Assembly: GCA_018222605.1 (NCBI GenBank) | Contig: JAAEZZ010000003.1 | Coordinates: 1-64,000 of the forward strand | Source: Alphaproteobacteria bacterium | GTDB lineage: Bacteria; Pseudomonadota; Alphaproteobacteria; Caulobacterales; Hyphomonadaceae | DNA length: 64,000 bases | Direction: 5' to 3' | In this document: positions 44,244-53,671 of the stretch, in pieces | How the letters are laid out: every line of letters begins with the position of its first letter | Position numbering within the stretch: position 1 is the stretch's first letter | Notes under the pieces: generated by a model | Databases searched by the model: none | Told to the model about the DNA's origin: nothing | The model's input: the letters and a program-made list of their open reading frames with translations, nothing else | Made by a program: the position numbers and the translations under genes

Positions 44244-46703
44244 TCAGAAACGAAGACGGGCGGTTGCTCCGAAGGTCAGAGGTGGCGACAGGAACGCTCC
44301 AACAGCGGTTCCAGGCGCTGTTTGCGTGGCAGCATTGCCCTGGAGGGGCGTATCGAAAGCCAGCTCGTAATAGTCCTCGTCAAACAGGTTCTGCGCCCAA
44401 ACCTCCAGCTCAAACGGTGAATTGTCGCTATAGAATGCCATCCTCGCATTGACCACGACCAAATCGTCAACTTCCTTGAGCGGATCGAGGTTCGACCCTG
44501 TATTATACCGTGAAGTGAATCGGCTCGACACATTGAATCTCGCATCCCAGTCGCTGATAAACGGGGTCTCATAAGTTGCGGCCAACGTTCCGGACCAGCG
44601 GGGCGCGAACGAAATCGTGCTTCCCGGCAGACGCGGGGGGGCAAAAAAGTCTACCGCTTCGAAATCGTCATACTGGGTTTCCGCATAGACGAGGCCGCCC
44701 TGAAGCGTCAGTCCTTCAAGCTGTTCAGGCAGGTATCGGATATCGAACTCAGCGCCCTTGGAAATCACACCGGGAACGGATGTCACGATGAAACTCGTAC
44801 CGGTGAACGTGTTGAGCTGAAAGTCGCTATATTCCTGATAGAATATCGCACCATTGAAGAACAAGCTATTTGCCGCATTGTTGGTCTTGAAGCCGACCTC
44901 ATACGCATCCACAGTTTCGGGATCGAAACCGGTGTCCAGATTCGGTTGAAACGGCGTGGGATCTGAGGGACCAAACTGGCTGCGGTCAAGGTTGAAACCA
45001 CCGGCCTTGTAACCGCGCGAATAGGACGCGTAGGACATCAGATTTTCATTGACCCGATATGCCCCCTTCACTGTACCTGACAAATCGTCGTCAGAGCGAT
45101 CCTGCGTGGATCTCACACCGACGAAGTTGTCGTTCGTCCAAGGCAAGCAAAGCGTTGGGGTCAACCCACCTGCAGCCCCAAATACAGTCAAGGCTGTGGC
45201 ACAGCTACCTGCATTGCCATCAAAATTGGATTCCAGCGTCTTCTCATCGATCGTATAACGAAGGCCGACGGTCAGGTCGAACTGATCGGTCAAGCTGAAC
45301 GTATTGTTCGTAAAGATCGCGTATGTGTCCGAAGATTGTTCATAAACGTCCGCAGTTGCATTGGCCTCACCCGTGTAAATGTTACCGGGCAGCGCAGCGA
45401 GATTGAACGCACCACCGCTCGCACCGAGCAGCAATTGCTGAAAGTAGAAAAAGTAATCATTGCCGTAACGGATGAAATCTGAACGGTCGAGAGTCTCATT
45501 TGCGTAGAAGGCACCCACCTGCCAGTCAATGTTGTCGGTGGCACCTGCGAACCGCAACTCCTGGCTGAAAGTCGCAAAAGCATCCACGGAAGTTTCATCA
45601 TCACGATACCAAAGATCAGCCGCGCTGAAATCGGTATCTTGACCCGAGCCATTTTCCCAGTCGCGATACGATGTGATGGATGTCAGTTCACCGAATCCGG
45701 TCTGCCACTTGATATTGGCTGACACGCCCCAGTCTTCGGTCGTCTGCGTGGCGTCGCGGTTCGCAAAGGCGACGCGATCGAACGGATCGATCGGGAAAGC
45801 AGAGGCACCATCGCCGCCGGCCAACAGCGTAACCAGCGGGCCTCTGGCCGGGTCCACCGAGACATAGTCACCCATGCAACAATCTTCTTCCCGGTCAGTA
45901 TAGTCAGCCGAGAGAAGGATTTCGAGGTCGCCCGAAGGCTCAAAAAGAAGCTGGCCTCGGAAGGAGTAGAAGTCATACTGACTCGTTTCGTCTTCGGTAC
46001 GCGGACCATTGCCCGTCTTTACGTCGAGAAGACCGCCGCGCTCCTCATAGACCCCAAAAAGGCGACCGCTCACTGTTTCAGAAAGCGGTCCGGTAACTTC
46101 TGCAGAGGTGCGAAGGAAGCCTTCGTTGCCGATCCCGACCTCGAAGATAGACTCAAGCTCGTCAGACGGTTTCTTGGTAATGATATTTATAACGCCCGCA
46201 GAAGTCGACTTGCCAAACAAGGTGCCTTGCGGCCCTTTTAGCACTTCGATTCGCTCGATTTCGCCGAGATCTCCAAAGGAAACGCCATTCCTGGCGCGCG
46301 GAACCCCATCGATAACGACGCCGACGGAACTTTCGAGGCCAGGATTGTCTCCTACCGTGCCAATGCCGCGAATACGCGCCGTCGTATTTGCTTGCTTTGA
46401 CGACGAAGTCACAAGCAGGCCGGGCGTAACGACCGTCAGATCTTTAATATCCTTAACGCCCGCATCACTGAGAAGTTCACCGGACAAAGCCGTCACAACG
46501 ATCGGCACATCTTGCAGACTTTGCTCGCGCTTTTGCGCCGTAACTGTAATTGCGCCCAGACGACGTGTGGTCTCTGCGTTTTCGGTTGTCGATGTAGTAC
46601 CCTGCTCGTCCACTTCAACTTGTGCATGAGCACCTGCGGCGAGCAGCAATGCCGCCAAAGATACCGAAGCAGTTGTCTTAGACAGCGTGTTAAAATAATG
46701 CAC
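44244..46703 (-). CDS. TonB-dependent outer-membrane receptor
   Basis: 819 residues, GTG start at 46703 with AAGGAGGAAACCAG upstream. Signal peptide SVSLAALLLAAGAHAQ. TonB-box region LGAITVTAQKREQSL. Plug shows VPIVVTALSG, ARIRGIGTVGDNPG and IEVLKGPQGTLFGKSTSAGVIN. Barrel ends GATARLRF with the terminal Phe. It is not in the MarR operon but lies 548 bases beyond the MarR gene, and it has its own 21-bp palindrome in the leader (46723-46743). The ligand is unknown; the setting in an accessory island with catabolic genes suggests an organic growth substrate. Confidence 0.93.
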   Translation of the reverse strand: MHYFNTLSKTTASVSLAALLLAAGAHAQVEVDEQGTTSTTENAETTRRLGAITVTAQKREQSLQDVPIVVTALSGELLSDAGVKDIKDLTVVTPGLLVTSSSKQANTTARIRGIGTVGDNPGLESSVGVVIDGVPRARNGVSFGDLGEIERIEVLKGPQGTLFGKSTSAGVINIITKKPSDELESIFEVGIGNEGFLRTSAEVTGPLSETVSGRLFGVYEERGGLLDVKTGNGPRTEDETSQYDFYSFRGQLLFEPSGDLEILLSADYTDREEDCCMGDYVSVDPARGPLVTLLAGGDGASAFPIDPFDRVAFANRDATQTTEDWGVSANIKWQTGFGELTSITSYRDWENGSGQDTDFSAADLWYRDDETSVDAFATFSQELRFAGATDNIDWQVGAFYANETLDRSDFIRYGNDYFFYFQQLLLGASGGAFNLAALPGNIYTGEANATADVYEQSSDTYAIFTNNTFSLTDQFDLTVGLRYTIDEKTLESNFDGNAGSCATALTVFGAAGGLTPTLCLPWTNDNFVGVRSTQDRSDDDLSGTVKGAYRVNENLMSYASYSRGYKAGGFNLDRSQFGPSDPTPFQPNLDTGFDPETVDAYEVGFKTNNAANSLFFNGAIFYQEYSDFQLNTFTGTSFIVTSVPGVISKGAEFDIRYLPEQLEGLTLQGGLVYAETQYDDFEAVDFFAPPRLPGSTISFAPRWSGTLAATYETPFISDWDARFNVSSRFTSRYNTGSNLDPLKEVDDLVVVNARMAFYSDNSPFELEVWAQNLFDEDYYELAFDTPLQGNAATQTAPGTAVGAFLSPPLTFGATARLRF

Positions 46704-46722
46704 CTGGTTTCCTCCTTATGTT

Positions 46723-46743
46723 TATAGCGTACTGTATGCTATA
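46723..46743. promoter_or_regulatory. 21-bp near-perfect palindrome before the TonB receptor
   Basis: TATAGCGTACTGTATGCTATA, with halves TATAGC...GCTATA and inner TAC/GTA also paired; only positions 7 and 15 and the centre break symmetry. It lies 20 bases before the GTG start, inside the leader or promoter, and has the size of a typical dimeric operator. The TACTGTATGC part recurs at 48693-48702. Confidence 0.6.
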
Positions 46744-46871
46744 TTACTTTTCTGTGATGTGAATATTCATTTTGCCCACTGCCAGAAATCGTCGCAATGT
46801 GATGCAAATTTGCAATAGATGTAAGCGCTAGACCGAACGCGCGACAGTCGGCTCAATTCAAGGCAATCTCA

Positions 46872-47345
46872 TTGACCCATATTTGTGAAGGCTCGGACGT
46901 CGGCAAGCATCTTGTCTTTTTGCATTGTCGCGGGAAGGGTGCGTGTTTACCAGCGAAACGGCCAAGGCGCGACGATTTGACGTCTCATCAGGAAGCGCGT
47001 TGCCAGCTGTCGCGACCGAACGAGGCATGGAGCACAGGTTTCGTCCACGTCCCACTCTACGACGGTTGCAAGATCAGCACCCTGAACATCATCGATGCCT
47101 TCACCAGACTTGTTCCAGCCATTGACTTTCGAGGGACGTACGCCGGTGCCGATATCGCTGAAACACTCGAACGGGTCTGCTCAAAACTTGAGCTATCCGG
47201 GTCGATCAGGGGCCGGACTTCACCTGGAAAGGTAGTCATCCCTGAAAATAAGCGACTTGAAAACTGGACTTCTCCGGCGTTGATTATCGACGGAGACGAG
47301 AATGAAGAAATCGCGATTCACAGACGCGCATATCCTTGCGAACTG
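46872..47345 (+). pseudogene. IS3-family OrfB remnant
   Basis: The stretch RPNEAWSTGFVHVPLYDG, with ISTLNIIDAFTRLVPAIDFRGTYAGADIAETLERVC, matches the first catalytic segment of IS3-type OrfB (the Asp expected in WSMDF is replaced by Gly). The DNGPEF and terminal E segments are lost. N-terminal sequence is out of frame. Dead fragment. Confidence 0.7.
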
Positions 47346-47882
47346 GAGCTGAATTTGTAGATCAAGCCGAGGAAACGCCTGGTTCGGGAAGTTCCGGGCC
47401 CCTGGCGGTTCTGGAGCGGCCGAACGAAATGTGGTCGATGGACTTCATGGCCGACCAACTCGGCGATGGCTGGTCCTTCCGGACGCTAAATGTCCTCGAG
47501 GACTTTTACCGCGAAGGCCTTGGTATCGAAGTAGACTTCTCCCTGCCTGCAGCCCGTGTCGTTCGCATGCTTGAGCAAATCATTGAAGGGCTCGGAAAGC
47601 CGATGGGCATGCGCGTGGACAACGGGGCCGAAAAATATCAGTGGCAAGCTGCAGACCTGGGCAGCAAAGCGCGGCATTGGCATCTTCTGCATCCAGCCTG
47701 GCAAGCCGCAGCAGTATGCCTATGTCGAGCGCTACAATCGGACCGTTCGGCAGGAATGGCCAGGACGGTTCATCTTCAATACGATCGAGAAGGTCAAGGA
47801 ACACGCTACGCGGTGGCTCTGGATTTACAACAATCAGCGCCCGGACATGGGCATCGGCGGGATTACCCCGCCATGGAACTGA
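47301..47882 (+). pseudogene. IS3-family remnant with joined OrfA start and OrfB
   Basis: ATG 47301 opens [13 protein letters not shown], the first codons of an OrfA, then stops. From about 47410 the OrfB core reads [38 protein letters not shown] and RVDNGAE. A frameshift near 47640 then moves to the frame [29 protein letters not shown] and [15 protein letters not shown]. The DDE triad is partly visible, but deletion and frameshift make the element inactive. It borders the second MarR gene. Confidence 0.75.
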
Positions 47883-47946
47883 AACTTTCTGCGTAAAGTT
47901 CAGGAACCTGGCAGCTTAAAAATAGGATGATTACCGTTCACCACGC

Positions 47947-48411
47947 TCATTCCGCGCTTGGGATTAGCTTTTCAAGACATCGACGGAAATCTCTAAGATC
48001 TTTCTCGTCGAAATCCGCAAATAACTCAGCGGCCGCACGTCTTCCGGCCCGATCAATTTTGGACTGCCGGGAGACTGCCAATCTAGAAGGCACAACCCTC
48101 CACACACGACGATCATCGCTGTCCGCGACCCGGGATACATATCCACTTCGCTCCAACTGGTCTATCAGAGACCCGACAGAAGCTCGCCCCAGCTCCAATA
48201 TCTCGGCTAACTCGGTTTGCGTAGGGTTAGAAAGCCGAAAAACATACAGCATCGCTCTCCATTGAGCCCGCGTGAGTTCCAAGGATGCCATATCCATATC
48301 AAATCGACGCCGAAGCACGCGCGTAACACGGCTTATCAGAAAAGCCAGCTCAACTCGCTCATCGCTCCAGAAATCATTGTCAGCGAATCTCAGAATTTTC
48401 TCTTGGGGCAT
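47947..48411 (-). CDS. MarR-family transcriptional regulator (second copy)
   Basis: 154 residues from ATG 48411 (MPQEKILRFADNDFW), which lines up with the other MarR at 43.2 kb; the track start is a TTG at 48486 without a ribosome site. The helix-turn-helix is NPTQTELAEILELGRASVGSLIDQLERSGYVSRVADSDDRRVWRV, very like the first copy. It lies between IS3 remnants and an 18-bp perfect palindrome (48504-48521). It may control the TonB receptor upstream or genes beyond the IS debris. Target not certain. Confidence 0.88.
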   Translation of the reverse strand: MPQEKILRFADNDFWSDERVELAFLISRVTRVLRRRFDMDMASLELTRAQWRAMLYVFRLSNPTQTELAEILELGRASVGSLIDQLERSGYVSRVADSDDRRVWRVVPSRLAVSRQSKIDRAGRRAAAELFADFDEKDLRDFRRCLEKLIPSAE

Positions 48412-48503
48412 TCCAACCAAACCTAGCCATGGTGTCAAAAGTTCACTCTGGCTTTGTGCAGCTCGAAATTCAACCGCTATATTCAAAGCAGGAAAAAAGT
48501 GCC

Positions 48504-48521
48504 GGCTAGATTAATCTAGCC
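48504..48521. promoter_or_regulatory. 18-bp perfect palindrome upstream of the MarR gene
   Basis: GGCTAGATTAATCTAGCC, no mismatches. It lies about 93 bases before the preferred MarR start, where a dimeric repressor could bind its own promoter. MarR autoregulation is common. A hairpin role is also possible. Confidence 0.55.
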
Positions 48522-48691
48522 AGCAAGTCTACCGAAACTGCGGAATGTAGGAGGAGGCCTTCCTGACGATGTGATACTTTCCTCACTTCGTCAGGGCGAC
48601 TGGTTTGACATTCCACCGCTCAGACAAGCCGCAGGCACTCGTGCTACCGGCTGTTGCCAACCCTAATACACGAAATTTCCGCACGGGTCCA

Positions 48692-48775
48692 TACTGTATG
48701 CAAGCAAACGGACTTTTGCCGACCCCTCATCGGCCTCCCGACGGCCCATTTGCTTGCATATGGTATGCATTCATA
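48692..48775. promoter_or_regulatory. Cluster of inverted repeats, possible operator region
   Basis: ATGCAAGCAAA (48698-48708) pairs with TTTGCTTGCAT (48749-48759) across 40 bases, and a smaller palindrome GTATG-CATT-CATAC follows. TACTGTATGC at 48693-48702 repeats a piece of the palindrome at 46723. The following gene was replaced by an IS3 fragment that begins near 48780, so this may be the regulatory region of a lost gene. Confidence 0.4.
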
Positions 48776-48841
48776 CAATGTGACCTGATATCCATTTGGT
48801 CCCGCATTTGAATGGAGAGTCTGTCGCAACGGAGACAGACA

Positions 48842-48965
48842 ATGCGCAAAAGCAAATTCACTAAGGAACAGATCATCGCGATCCTGGCTGAACAGGAACG
48901 AGGCGTGGCAACCGCAGACGTGTGCCGGCGTCATGGTGTCAGCTCGGCCAACTTCTATATCTATG
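48842..48965 (+). pseudogene. IS3-family OrfA fragment
   Basis: ATG 48842 gives MRKSKFTKEQIIAILAEQERG and VATADVCRRHGVSSANFY, the normal start of an IS3-type OrfA helix-turn-helix; the typical YKWKAKYGG that should follow is lost and the frame runs into foreign DNA at about 48962. The left inverted end may be at 48780 (TGACCTGATATCC). Confidence 0.75.
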
Positions 48966-48966
48966 G

Positions 48967-49390
48967 ACGGCTCTCCCGGTGCAAGCGATTTGAGTCCTGA
49001 TCGAACCGGTATTGGATGCCAACATCTACTGGCAACGACCCGCAACGTGACGGCATCGCCTGGTGCCCAGACGCACATGCCCTTGCGCTTCTCCACCATC
49101 CGGACATGCTTGCGCCGGGCGGCATGGCGAAGGGCCTGGACGATCTTGAAGACGACCGAATTGCGCAGCGTGGCATCCGTCGCGTCAAGCCGGCGCTCGA
49201 TCATCACCCGCTCGGCGAGATCCCGGGTTGTGAGTTCGCCATCGACCTCAAGATGGCGCACACAGATGTCGGTGAACAGCCGGATCGACGCATTTATATG
49301 AGCCAGGTCGTGCTTCGCCTGCGCGATCTGAGCCTGGTACGCCGTGATCCGCCCGTGGATCTCGGCGCGCTTGTCCTTCACACACACCTT
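48967..49390 (-). pseudogene. Fragment of an unknown protein cut on both sides
   Basis: Minus-strand coding-like stretch with KDKRAEIHGRITAYQAQIAQAKHDLAHINASIRLF (coiled-coil-like) and LTTRDLAERVMIERRLDATDATLRNSVVFKIVQALRHAARRKHVRMVEKRKG. It has no clear start, and its end runs into the IS3 OrfA fragment. Similar small coiled-coil proteins occur on integrated elements and plasmids. It abuts the 3' end of the hydrolase gene, whose last codons look altered. Confidence 0.5.
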
Positions 49391-50370
49391 GGGTGTGCCT
49401 GCTCCTCCCAAAGGGAGAGAATGCTTCTGAGTGCAGTTAAAAAAGCTAATGGCTGATCGAGCATCAAATGGTGGCGCGCCTCAGGTACGGCGATTATCGG
49501 AATGTCACCGCCCCCCAGCTCGCGGATGTATTCAGCCGAGTCCCTGGTAAAGAGCTGACTCTTTCCGCCATGAACGATGATCTTGCGGCCCGGCGCATTC
49601 ACGAGTCGATGGCCGATTGTGAGCCATTCGTCGGACTTATTGCTTCGTCGGAATACCTCAGGTGAGAACTTCCATGTCCAACCGTCACCGTCGCGCCGCA
49701 TTGAATGATACGCCATGTAATCTAGGAGGAACGGCTCGCCGACCGGCTGGGGCGGGGAAAGGACGTATCTTTTGCGCGCCTCTTCATAGCTCGCATAGGG
49801 CCGGTTGGGCTTGTCAGGATCACCTGATCCCGGGCTGGAGCGGCGATGGTTCCAGTATTGCTCCAGGAGCTCGGCTCGCATGACCATGAGATCGCAAATC
49901 ACGACGCCGGAGAATGCATCGGGCGACAGGGTCACGGCTGTCAGCGCTGCGCCCGCGCCGAAACTGTGCGCGATGATGGTGGGTTTGTGGCCATCTGTAA
50001 ACAGATCGAGTGCCTCGGCAATCTCATCAAACTCGCGCCCCCTTGCCGCGGGATCGGCTTGCCCGCGCATCTCCGTGTCGCCCATGCCGGCGAGATCGAA
50101 CGCCACCACGTCGTAATCTTCCGCGAGAAACGGAGCGATGAAGGCAAAGCAACGGGCGTGGGAGAGAAAGCCATGTGTCATAAGCACTTTCGGCTTTTTC
50201 CGGTCGCCCCAGCGAAAGTAATGCGTCCTGGCACCGTCGATCTCAACATAACCTTCTTCGCGCGGCACCTTGAGGGCCGACACAAACCATTCCGGCAGAT
50301 GCGAACCATCGCCGGCCCAGACAGGGTCGATGTCGTCGGGAAAATCTCCAATCTTGGACAATACGTTCAT
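49378..50370 (-). CDS. Alpha/beta-fold hydrolase (BVMO partner)
   Basis: 330 residues. Motifs: VLMTHGFLSHARCF (oxyanion), FDLAGMGDTE, the nucleophile elbow IIAHSFGAGAAL with catalytic Ser, and the His in PEARHHLML. The start overlaps the monooxygenase stop (ATGA), so it is made right after it. A BVMO turns a ketone into an ester or lactone and a hydrolase opens it; that is the simplest role here. The last residues (EEQAHPRCV) look foreign because the 3' end meets mobile-element debris, but the catalytic core is complete. Last gene of the ten-gene operon. Confidence 0.9.
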   Translation of the reverse strand: MNVLSKIGDFPDDIDPVWAGDGSHLPEWFVSALKVPREEGYVEIDGARTHYFRWGDRKKPKVLMTHGFLSHARCFAFIAPFLAEDYDVVAFDLAGMGDTEMRGQADPAARGREFDEIAEALDLFTDGHKPTIIAHSFGAGAALTAVTLSPDAFSGVVICDLMVMRAELLEQYWNHRRSSPGSGDPDKPNRPYASYEEARKRYVLSPPQPVGEPFLLDYMAYHSMRRDGDGWTWKFSPEVFRRSNKSDEWLTIGHRLVNAPGRKIIVHGGKSQLFTRDSAEYIRELGGGDIPIIAVPEARHHLMLDQPLAFLTALRSILSLWEEQAHPRCV

Positions 50371-52004
50371 TTCGTTAAGTGTTCCTTGCTAGTGGGTTTG
50401 TCGATCACGAAGCCGCGATACTCCTCGTTCGCTACATCTTCGCAGAGTGCGACATAGCCAGACACGCTTGGAAAATTGATCAGTTGACGCTTCTTGCCCG
50501 GGATGTTTGCGCCCATGTACCAAGAATCCGCTTCGGGAAAGAGTGTCATCGCGCCTGCTTGGGCAACCATTTCGGTCCAGCCCGTTTCAGCTGCCGGATC
50601 GGCTTCGAAAAGATCGACACCATTTTCCCGCATCCAGACCAGAAAGTCGCAGATCCAGTCACCCTGTATCTCTGCGCTGGTCGGGCCGTTTGAGAAACCC
50701 GACGGGCTGAGTGGCCCGTATGCGAACAGCATATTGGGAAAGCCCGCTACTGCCATGCCCAGATAGGCGCGTACTCTGTCTTCCCACGCATGGGAAAGTG
50801 ATAGGCTGTTCGTCCCCGTGATGTTCATATCGATCAGCCCGCCGCGCCCAGCATCGAAGCCGGTGGCGAAAACGATGAGGTCGCATTCCATCTCGCCGTC
50901 ATCGGTCTCGATCGCGTGCGGCTTGACCCGGATGATCGGAGTTGCCTTGAGATCGACCAGCGCGACATTCTCCTGCGCGAAAATCTCGTAGTATCCCTGC
51001 TCGAGCGAAGGTCTCTTCGTGCCGAATGGATGCGGCGGTTCGGAAGGCGCGAGCAGCTCAACAAGGTTGGGGTTGACAATCCTTGCGCGAACCTTGTCGC
51101 GCCAGAAATCATAGGCGTGGCGGTTAGCTTCGCGATTGATAAGCAGGTCGGCGAAATTGTGATACCAGAACCTGAGGCCACCCTGTTGCCACAGATCTTC
51201 AAAGTGCGCGGTGCGCGCTTTCTCGTCAACTTCGAGCGCCGATACGTCTAGCGATTGGCATTCGAACCCTCCGCTCGTCTGCTTGCGCGTTTCGAAGATA
51301 GCAGCATAGCCCTTCTTGTCCCGTTCCTGGTCTTCTTCCGAAAGCTTCTTCTGCTGCATAGGCAGCGCCAGGATTGGTGTTCTTTGATAGAGGGTCAGCT
51401 TCGATGCGGACTTGGCCGCTTCTTGCGCGACTTGCACACCGCTTGCACCGGTGCCGATCAAGGCAACCTTACGTCCGCTGAGATCGACACCCTGCTGCGG
51501 CCAGCGCGCCGTGTGAAACCATTGGCCTTCGAAATCCTCAAGGCCGGGAAAATTGGGGACATACGGCTTTGATGCGAAACCAAGAGCGGGCAACAGGAAC
51601 CGTGTCGAAACAGTTTTGTCGCTGTCGAGTTGCAGACGCCATTGCTTCGTCTCCTTCTCATAGTGCGCGCCTCTGACCCCTGACCCCATGCGCATCATGG
51701 GCCACAGGTCGAGCGTATCGCAAACATGCCGGAAATACGCCCTGAGCTCTTCCCAACCGGGAAATCGCTCGCTCCAGGCCCATGATTTCCACACTTCAGG
51801 TATCGAGAACTCGTAAAGCGGAACCTGTGAATCCACTCGTGCGCCTGGATAGCAATTCCAGTACCAGATGCCGCCGGGCTGGGCCGCAGCATCCACCAGC
51901 AACACGTTGAACCCAGCGTCACGCAACTTGTGGAGCAGGTAGATCCCGCTGAAGCCGGCACCGACGATTACAGCGTCGTAATCGGGAGAAACCCGATTGC
52001 TCAC
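50367..52004 (-). CDS. Baeyer-Villiger-type flavin monooxygenase
   Basis: 545 residues from the GTG at 52004, which overlaps the ligase stop as GTGA; the track start adds antisense sequence. N-terminal FAD fold: YDAVIVGAGFSGIYLLHKLRD. The BVMO fingerprint FxGxxxHxxxWP is present exactly as FEGQWFHTARWP, followed by the NADPH fold KVALIGTGASGVQVAQ. VFATGFDAGRGG is the ATG-type motif. It inserts oxygen next to a carbonyl of a linear or cyclic ketone. The adjacent hydrolase would cleave the product. Confidence 0.93.
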   Translation of the reverse strand: MSNRVSPDYDAVIVGAGFSGIYLLHKLRDAGFNVLLVDAAAQPGGIWYWNCYPGARVDSQVPLYEFSIPEVWKSWAWSERFPGWEELRAYFRHVCDTLDLWPMMRMGSGVRGAHYEKETKQWRLQLDSDKTVSTRFLLPALGFASKPYVPNFPGLEDFEGQWFHTARWPQQGVDLSGRKVALIGTGASGVQVAQEAAKSASKLTLYQRTPILALPMQQKKLSEEDQERDKKGYAAIFETRKQTSGGFECQSLDVSALEVDEKARTAHFEDLWQQGGLRFWYHNFADLLINREANRHAYDFWRDKVRARIVNPNLVELLAPSEPPHPFGTKRPSLEQGYYEIFAQENVALVDLKATPIIRVKPHAIETDDGEMECDLIVFATGFDAGRGGLIDMNITGTNSLSLSHAWEDRVRAYLGMAVAGFPNMLFAYGPLSPSGFSNGPTSAEIQGDWICDFLVWMRENGVDLFEADPAAETGWTEMVAQAGAMTLFPEADSWYMGANIPGKKRQLINFPSVSGYVALCEDVANEEYRGFVIDKPTSKEHLTK

Positions 52005-53614
52005 GATGCGACCGTCAAACGTTCGGCGATTGCTTTCGCCGTTGCATAGTCGGCCTTGCCGTTGGATGCACGCAGGGGTTTTTCCGTCGGATGTATGGCC
52101 TTGGGCGTTTTGTATCCTGCCAGCTGATCGCGCACATGGTCCTTGACGGCTTGCTCGTCGAACGGGACGTCGTGGTTGAGGTGGACGACGGCGGTGACGG
52201 CCTGGCCCCATTTTTCGTCCGTTACACCTACGACCAGCGCTTCACCGATGGCGGGATGGGTCTTGAGCACTTCCTCGACTTCTTCTGGGTATACCTTCTC
52301 GCCAGCAGTGTTGATGCATACGCTGCCGCGGCCTAGCAGGGTAAGGCTTCCATCGGCCTCTACCCGGCACCAGTCACCCGGAATCGAATAACGCACGCCA
52401 TCGATTGTGCGGAATGTCTTGGCGGATTTTTCGGGATCTTTGTAATATCCCATGGGGATGGCCCCCTTGCGGGCGATAAAGCCAGGCACGCCGCTTCCTG
52501 GTTCGACTTTCTGGTCGTTTTCGTCGAAGACATCGCAGAATTCGCCAATCCCGAATTTCGCGGTGTTCGTACCGCCCTGTGCAGTCGTGACGGAGAGGCC
52601 GAAGCCGAGCCCTTCGGAGGCGCCGAAACTATCCATCAGCACGACCTGGGGAATGTGCTTGCATAGACCGGCCTTAATCTCCTTGCTCCACATCACGCCG
52701 GACGAGATGATGGAGACGAGGCTCCTGGTATCCCAGCGCCCCGCGTTTTCTTCGAGCGCGCGAAGCATTGGCTTAGCAAAGGCGTCGCCCACAATTGCGA
52801 TGCTTTCCACCTGGTGCTTTTCGACCGTTTCCCACAATTCTGAAGCTTCGAAGGAAGGGGCCGTCAGCGTGACGATCGCGCCGCCCGACATGAGCGCACC
52901 TATCGCGGTGATGAAGCCCGTCCCGTGCATGAGCGGGCAGGAGGAGAGAGTGCGCCTGCCGGGCCCCTCTTTCTCGATCAGCGCAACATTTTCTTCCAGC
53001 GTCTGCGGAACCGGGCCAAGTAACTTCTGCGCGTCCAACTGGGCCTTGCGCATGTCGTCGTGCCGCCACATCACGCCTTTCGGCATCCCGGTCGTGCCGC
53101 CGGTATAGATGAAGAGCAAATCGTCGGGTGAGCGTTCGATGCCGAGCGCCGATCCGTCCCCTTTTCCCGCCAGCGTCTCATAGGGACTCGCAAAAGACGC
53201 GATTTCGGAAGGGTCGCCAATTTCGACGAAAGTGTGAACCTTCTCGAGCCTATCCTTGAGTTCGACGATACATTCGCGAAACTCCGAACTGTAAACAATC
53301 ACTTCGCTGTCAGAATCTTGGAAAATGTAGAAAACTTCTTCGGCGCGGTAGCGGTAATTGATGTTCACATGGGTCAAGCGCCCCTTAAAACAAGCCGCCA
53401 TCAGCTCGCCATATTCGGGGCGGTTGCGCATGTAGAAGGCCACCTTGGCACCATCGCACGCTCCGCGTTGACGCAACGCGCGCGCGATATTATTCGAGCG
53501 CGCGGACATTTCGGGCCAAGTGACGATCCGGTCGCCGTGTATCAGCGCCGGAGCGTCCTGAGGCATGGCGGGCTCGACTGCGTCGAGAATGTCACCGAGG
53601 TTCCAGTCGATCAT
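52001..53614 (-). CDS. Acyl-CoA synthetase (AMP-forming ligase)
   Basis: 537 residues. AMP-binding signature FIYTGGTTGMPKGVMWRHDD; second motif GASEGLGFG; hinge GRGSVCINTAGEKVYPEEVEEVL; C-terminal Lys in ASNGKADY. The family activates carboxylic acids with ATP and CoA. Related enzymes in steroid and fatty acid catabolic clusters act on side-chain acids. Ends in a GTGA overlap with the BVMO gene. It lies 57 bases after the short ACAD gene. Confidence 0.93.
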   Translation of the reverse strand: MIDWNLGDILDAVEPAMPQDAPALIHGDRIVTWPEMSARSNNIARALRQRGACDGAKVAFYMRNRPEYGELMAACFKGRLTHVNINYRYRAEEVFYIFQDSDSEVIVYSSEFRECIVELKDRLEKVHTFVEIGDPSEIASFASPYETLAGKGDGSALGIERSPDDLLFIYTGGTTGMPKGVMWRHDDMRKAQLDAQKLLGPVPQTLEENVALIEKEGPGRRTLSSCPLMHGTGFITAIGALMSGGAIVTLTAPSFEASELWETVEKHQVESIAIVGDAFAKPMLRALEENAGRWDTRSLVSIISSGVMWSKEIKAGLCKHIPQVVLMDSFGASEGLGFGLSVTTAQGGTNTAKFGIGEFCDVFDENDQKVEPGSGVPGFIARKGAIPMGYYKDPEKSAKTFRTIDGVRYSIPGDWCRVEADGSLTLLGRGSVCINTAGEKVYPEEVEEVLKTHPAIGEALVVGVTDEKWGQAVTAVVHLNHDVPFDEQAVKDHVRDQLAGYKTPKAIHPTEKPLRASNGKADYATAKAIAERLTVAS

Positions 53615-53671
53615 GTTCCTTCTCCCTTCCGGACGGGACAGCCAGTCTCGCAGGCCCCCGCAATGAGTGTA

